From Oceanihabitans iliipiscarium (lineage in GTDB: Bacteria; Bacteroidota; Bacteroidia; Flavobacteriales; Flavobacteriaceae), in the NCBI RefSeq assembly GCF_042686125.1, contig NZ_JBHUOV010000002.1, positions 496,001 to 560,000 on the forward strand: a stretch of DNA of 64,000 bases, written 5' to 3'. The notes below the pieces were generated by a model, which was not told the origin of the DNA, did no database searches, and saw only the letters and a list, made by a program, of their open reading frames with translations. Positions 59,944 through 64,000 of the stretch are shown piece by piece. Position 1 is the first letter of the stretch. The number at the start of each line of letters is the position of its first letter. The translations under genes were made by a program, and so were the position numbers.

Positions 59944-62940
59944 ATGTCCAATTGTAAAAAAACAAGTCTTTTTTTTGTACATTTTTTTGTAGTGATGTTT
60001 GTTTATAGTCAAACTTCAAGCTATAAAAGCAATACTCAAATTGCTGATTCTCTTGAAGAAAATGGTGGAGAGTATTTAAAAGCACTTCCTTATAGAACTC
60101 TTGCTCTAGAAGAAACTAAGCATTCTGAAGATTATAAAAAGCATATAGAAGCAAAATGGAATTTCACAAAATCGTGTATTCTTGAAGGCTATGGAGGTTT
60201 AGAAAATCACACTGAAGCTTTAGTGTATTCTCGAAAGGCTAGAGAAATCCTGAATTCATCTTCAAACCCTAGTATTTGGTTTAAACATCTTATTGCCAAT
60301 AGAATCTATCATCAATATGGGTATACTCAAAATTGGAAAATGACTTTAGTTGAAGCTAAAGAAAACTTAAAGATTTTACAAGATACCTTACCTGAAAATT
60401 ACATAAAAATCTTACGCATTATAGACGATTTAGGCTTTATCAATACAAAGCTAAACGACTATCGAACCTCCTTAACATACTATAATAAATCTATTGATTT
60501 ATATAAAACACATCACCAAGAAAATAAAATAGATTTAGCCATGAATTATAATTCTTTGGCTGTCAATTATAACGCTTTAGGCTTGAAAAACAGAGAATTA
60601 AATGCGTTGCTATTATCCGAAAAATATTGGAAAAAAATTAACAACAAATACTATCCATCATTTTATAGCTGTTATAAAAAATTAGCCTCATGGTATTTGT
60701 ATTATGGCGATTATAACTTAGCAGAAACTTATTTAAATAAACAATACAGTATTATTGATTCTTTAAAGCATAAAAAGGCAGAATTTGTATTTGAAAGAAG
60801 ACGTAAGTATTTAGATTTATATTCAAATTATATTGATTTAAATCTGAAAAAGAAAGATTATAAAACTGCTAAAAAATATATTGGTCTTGCGGAAAACGAG
60901 TTAAAAGCATCTACACGAGAGTTTATTGAAGATGTTGAATATGAATCACTTTTGTATTTATATTACTCGCAGTTACCAAGTACTCCTGAAAAAGAGGCCA
61001 TTGAATTTATTAAAAAATCTATCGATTTAACAACTGAATACAAAGAATTATTTTTTTTAGATCCAACACCTTATAAAATTGCTCTTTTTGAAAAACTTAA
61101 GACCTTAGAATTTGGCACTGAATCTGAAGAACTTTTAAAAAGTATCCTTTCAAATTACACACAAGATAATGCACATGAGCAATTCTATTTAACGGCTAAT
61201 TACGGTAATTTATTTTCTAAAAAAGAAGATTATAAAACTGCGGAACAGTATTTTTTAAATGCTTTTAAATTATTAAAAAAAGAAAATTTAAATCGTATTA
61301 ACCTAAATACTTTGAAAATTAATGATCTGAAATATTTTGATTCATTTGAAGTCATAAATGGAATTCTATTAGTCGCAGAATCGTATTCTAGTAGGTTTCA
61401 AAATTCTAAAAACACATTACATTTAGATACGTCTCATAATTTATATCTTTTAGCATCAGATGTTTTTAATAATCTCTATTTAGGCAAAAGATATAATGAA
61501 AGTTTATACAAAACCTATAAAAACATTGAAAACGGACTTACAAAAACATTAGTTCTTATGCCTTCCGAAGAGAAAATAATAGCATCAATTGAAGCATTAG
61601 AACAAGCATACTCTAAGCTAACTTGGTCAAAATTTTTATTCAATAAACAAAAGCACAAACTAAATATTCCAGACAGTATCTTAAATACTGAAGCCGATTT
61701 AAAAAACCTCATTACTTACTATCAAAATGAGCGTTATTCAGAAAACGAAAAAGGGCATTTAGAATCTGACACTCTAAAAAACAGAATCAACAACCTCAAA
61801 CTAGAACTCTCTAATTTACAAGATGTTATAAAGAACAACTACACGAATTACTATTCTAGAAATTATAATACATTTCAACTTTCTACATTTAGAGAAACAC
61901 TAAATAAGAATCAACTCGTGGTAAAATACATATTGAATAACAACCAAGTATATTGCTTTAGTATTTCAAAATCTAAAATTGATTTTAGAGTATTAAACGT
62001 GTCAAATTCAATTGAAGAAGATGTCACTAATTATGTGAAAACAGTGGCTGATTTTAATTCTGAAAACACAACATATTCAGAAAAATTGAAACCTATAATT
62101 CAACCCATAATTGAAAGTAAAAAGCATACAAGTATTATAATCATTCCTGATGAAATATTAAACTATCTGCCTTTTGAAACACTCTTTAATAAAAAAGATC
62201 TATCTTCATATAACACAAGTTACGCATCGTCATTAACCTTATTAAACGAACAAAATAACCTTGTTCTAAATAAAGATCTGCAAATTGGTGTTTTCTCAAC
62301 AAATAATTCATCATCAGAACTGCCAAGCATTACACAAGAAACTAGTACTATATTAAATTATTTCACTGGAAAACACTTCAAAAATGCATCAAAAGAAGCC
62401 TTTTTAAATAATGCGAACAGTTATACTATTTTGCATTTAGCAATGCATTCCAATATAAATAATGAAAATCCGGATTTTTCAAATTTAGAATTCGTTGATG
62501 GCGATTTATTGGTCAGTGAATTATATAACAAAAGCATAAACGCCAAATTAGCGGTTTTAAGTGCTTGCGAATCTGGAAGTGGAAGTTTTGAAAAAGGTGA
62601 AGGCATACAAAGTATTTCAAGAGCGTTTACCTATACAGGAATTCCAAGTACTGTAATTAGTTTATGGAAAGTTGACGATTTGGCTACATCTAAAATTATG
62701 AGTGCTTTTTATAAGTATTTAAAAAATGGAGACACAAAAGATGAAGCGCTTAAAAACGCAAAATTAGATTATCTAAAAAACACTCCTGAAGTCGCATTAC
62801 AACATCCTTATTATTGGGCTGGATTTGTAGTTTCTGGTAACACAGATGCTTTAGTGGCAAGTCATTCTTATGTTTTATATTTTGGAATTGCTTTCCTTTT
62901 GGCAATTCTAATGTTCTATTTCTTTAGTAAGAAATCATAA
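59944..62940 (+). CDS. secreted TPR-CHAT protein (caspase-like protease domain)
   Basis: 998 residues. A signal peptide (to about VYSQ, residue 24) leads into about eight TPR repeats (residues 40-480; for example YRTSLTYYNKSIDLYKTH, NLAETYLNKQYSIID and DYKTAEQYFLNAFKLLKK), a coiled region, and a CHAT domain (about 660-960) with the predicted catalytic dyad His835 (LHLAMHSN) and Cys875 (LSACESGSGS). A C-terminal transmembrane helix (VLYFGIAFLLAILMFYFF, about 975-992) ends the protein, so CHAT and TPR face the periplasm. CHAT proteases of the separase/caspase type act in defence (craspase) and cell-fate control; here the target is unknown. Confidence 0.88.
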   Translation: MSNCKKTSLFFVHFFVVMFVYSQTSSYKSNTQIADSLEENGGEYLKALPYRTLALEETKHSEDYKKHIEAKWNFTKSCILEGYGGLENHTEALVYSRKAREILNSSSNPSIWFKHLIANRIYHQYGYTQNWKMTLVEAKENLKILQDTLPENYIKILRIIDDLGFINTKLNDYRTSLTYYNKSIDLYKTHHQENKIDLAMNYNSLAVNYNALGLKNRELNALLLSEKYWKKINNKYYPSFYSCYKKLASWYLYYGDYNLAETYLNKQYSIIDSLKHKKAEFVFERRRKYLDLYSNYIDLNLKKKDYKTAKKYIGLAENELKASTREFIEDVEYESLLYLYYSQLPSTPEKEAIEFIKKSIDLTTEYKELFFLDPTPYKIALFEKLKTLEFGTESEELLKSILSNYTQDNAHEQFYLTANYGNLFSKKEDYKTAEQYFLNAFKLLKKENLNRINLNTLKINDLKYFDSFEVINGILLVAESYSSRFQNSKNTLHLDTSHNLYLLASDVFNNLYLGKRYNESLYKTYKNIENGLTKTLVLMPSEEKIIASIEALEQAYSKLTWSKFLFNKQKHKLNIPDSILNTEADLKNLITYYQNERYSENEKGHLESDTLKNRINNLKLELSNLQDVIKNNYTNYYSRNYNTFQLSTFRETLNKNQLVVKYILNNNQVYCFSISKSKIDFRVLNVSNSIEEDVTNYVKTVADFNSENTTYSEKLKPIIQPIIESKKHTSIIIIPDEILNYLPFETLFNKKDLSSYNTSYASSLTLLNEQNNLVLNKDLQIGVFSTNNSSSELPSITQETSTILNYFTGKHFKNASKEAFLNNANSYTILHLAMHSNINNENPDFSNLEFVDGDLLVSELYNKSINAKLAVLSACESGSGSFEKGEGIQSISRAFTYTGIPSTVISLWKVDDLATSKIMSAFYKYLKNGDTKDEALKNAKLDYLKNTPEVALQHPYYWAGFVVSGNTDALVASHSYVLYFGIAFLLAILMFYFFSKKS

Positions 62941-63660
62941 TTTTTTAAGCAATGCTTTGGCATCTTCTTTTTTGAAAATTCTCGATTGATCCTCAACGAT
63001 ATTAATCAATAACGTTTTCGCATTACGCACGTCACCTTTCTTCAAATAAGCTAAGGCTAAATACCATGGTGTCATTTCAGAAACCGCATCTTTAGACTCT
63101 AAATGTGCAGTGAGTTTTAAAATAGCGTCATCTGTTTCTTGCAATTCTAAAAGAGAAATCCCTTCATAAAACAAGAATTCAGAATCTTTTGTCGATACAT
63201 ATAAATTACGAAACAACGTCTTTGCTGTTGCATAATCTTCCTTTTGATACGCAATAAAAGCATCTACTTTATCTGTTTTAGAATTTCCATCTCGAACAAT
63301 AGGTTGCACGATATTTTTTGCTGGTTGGTAATAACTTGCAAAAAGGTCATCACTAGAATAATCGCTATTAACATAATTATATAAAACGGCTAATGTTGTA
63401 AAAAGCGCAATACTAGCTGCGACTAACCAAATTTTTCTGCGAGGTGTTTTGTCTACGTTTTTAATAGAATGATCTAAATTTTTAAAATGCTGTTTTAATT
63501 TTTGGTGTTCTTTTTTATGAATCGCATGCTTCACACGCGTTTCAAAATCGACTTTAGTTGCAAAATCAGAATCTGTTTCTATTAAGCGATTAAATAATAC
63601 TTTCTCTTCCTCAGAAAGACCATTGGAAAAATAATTTGTTATTAATTGTTCTTTATCCAT
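62935..63660 (-). CDS. anti-sigma-like transmembrane protein with TPR
   Basis: 241 residues. The N-terminal cytosolic part (1-75, with KEQLITNYFSNGLSEEEKVL and KVDFETRVKHAI) resembles the anti-sigma part found in Bacteroidota FecR/ECF-like pairs; one transmembrane helix at about 79-97; a periplasmic TPR part (about 135-235: DYATAKTLFRNLYVST, DDAILKLTAHLESKD). It overlaps the sigma gene by 8 bases. It is convergent with the CHAT gene and overlaps its 3' end by 6 bases. It probably holds the sigma factor inactive until a periplasmic signal arrives. Confidence 0.75.
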   Translation of the reverse strand: MDKEQLITNYFSNGLSEEEKVLFNRLIETDSDFATKVDFETRVKHAIHKKEHQKLKQHFKNLDHSIKNVDKTPRRKIWLVAASIALFTTLAVLYNYVNSDYSSDDLFASYYQPAKNIVQPIVRDGNSKTDKVDAFIAYQKEDYATAKTLFRNLYVSTKDSEFLFYEGISLLELQETDDAILKLTAHLESKDAVSEMTPWYLALAYLKKGDVRNAKTLLINIVEDQSRIFKKEDAKALLKKL

Positions 63661-64000
63661 TTTGTTCTTGTTTGTAAATCAAATCTTTTAAAGTCTTTAA
63701 ACATCTTGATTTCTGACTTTTCACCACATTATAATTATCATATTTAAAATAGGCTTGAATCTCTTTTAATGTTAATCCGTCGTAATAAAATAACTTTAAA
63801 AGTTCTCGGCATTTTTCGCCTAAACCATCAAAACCATCATTTACTTTTTTTTGCAATTCATCTATGTTATCATTATAATCAAACGGACTATAAAAATCAT
63901 CTTCAAAAACATACTCTTGTTCAAAATTTTTAGTTTTACTAATCGTATTGAACCTCTTGTAAATCATAAACTTACCAATTGAAAATAAATAGGTTTTAAT
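63653..64000 (-). CDS. ECF-type RNA polymerase sigma factor (partial, runs off right edge)
   Basis: At least 115 codons are in the window and the frame stays open to base 64000, so the start is outside. The right part reads IKTYLFSIGKFMIYKRFN, typical of region 2.3/2.4, which recognises the -10/-7 box; region 4 is EKCRELLKLFYYDGLTLKEI with SQKSRCLKTLKDLI. An inner ATG at 63967 is not the real start, since region 2 continues before it. The anti-sigma gene overlaps by 8 bases downstream. Confidence 0.85.
   Translation of the reverse strand: MKTYLFSIGKFMIYKRFNTISKTKNFEQEYVFEDDFYSPFDYNDNIDELQKKVNDGFDGLGEKCRELLKLFYYDGLTLKEIQAYFKYDNYNVVKSQKSRCLKTLKDLIYKQEQNG

Overview
The window is a piece of a low-GC chromosome from a marine-type Flavobacteriaceae bacterium (phylum Bacteroidota). 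The evidence is consistent: three secreted proteins with type IX secretion (T9SS) C-terminal sorting tails, a TonB receptor/DUF4249 lipoprotein pair, an RprX/RprY two-component system, the Bacteroidota-type omega subunit, the monomeric NADP isocitrate dehydrogenase, several Flavobacteriia-only DUF families, weak Shine-Dalgarno use, and promoters of the Bacteroidota type (-7 box TAnnTTTG). I cannot name genus or species. I saw no tRNA, rRNA, CRISPR array, prophage or intact insertion sequence.

Layout. 1-8.8 kb (+): end of a 3-hydroxyacyl-CoA dehydrogenase, DUF1015, YggS, a DnaQ-exonuclease/GIY-YIG fusion, a DUF3857/transglutaminase protein, a K+ channel with a zinc ribbon, MiaA, and an NTF2-like/GNAT/NTF2-like trio. 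8.9-24.9 kb (-): RprY-RprX, CoaE-YbbR-glycosyltransferase, two T9SS cargo proteins, FabI, RecN, then DUF4835-CoaBC-omega-BamD and DapA-DUF6913. 25-28.6 kb: a 5'-nucleotidase split over two genes, and DoxX between two related YhhN-like membrane proteins. 28.7-32.1 kb (-): LigA, PrmC, GNAT. 32.2-40.4 kb (+): LEA14-like lipoprotein, RibD, HAD phosphatase, EamA transporter, YigZ, (thioesterase on -), DnaA, low-Mr phosphatase, T9SS sugar dehydrogenase, RsmI-like methylase. 40.4-44.4 kb (-): cell-wall group (lysozyme-like protein, DUF2279, MltG, GNAT, DapF). 44.6-59.3 kb (+): DegP, a long GAPDH, a coiled-coil protein, GNAT, TrmD, GyrI-like, RplS, a 640-base gene-free structured stretch, pentapeptide protein, Icd, DinB, TonB receptor/DUF4249, MurQ, DUF6095. 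59.3-64 kb: DinB (-), a TPR-CHAT protease-like protein (+), and facing it a TPR-bearing anti-sigma-like protein and an ECF sigma factor that runs off the right edge.

Most genes are ordinary core functions: envelope building (MltG, MurQ, DapA, DapF, BamD, YbbR), coenzyme A and riboflavin synthesis (CoaBC, CoaE, RibD), tRNA modification (MiaA, TrmD), replication and repair (DnaA, LigA, RecN).

The unusual material is mostly non-coding. (1) Two intergenic elements, on opposite strands at 50118-50201 and 58120-58248, share one three-stem architecture with compensatory base changes in all stems and a conserved bulged G; one of them carries a REP-like palindrome in a loop. (2) The 50.7-51.3 kb stretch after rplS has no gene but holds several perfect hairpins, one with a GAAA tetraloop, and ends in a terminator-like hairpin: a candidate large structured RNA. 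(3) A terminator-like hairpin sits 27 bases before dnaA. (4) rplS has a clear promoter and a leader that could be autoregulatory. Among proteins, the CHAT/sigma/anti-sigma group and the nuclease fusion without an ATG deserve attention.
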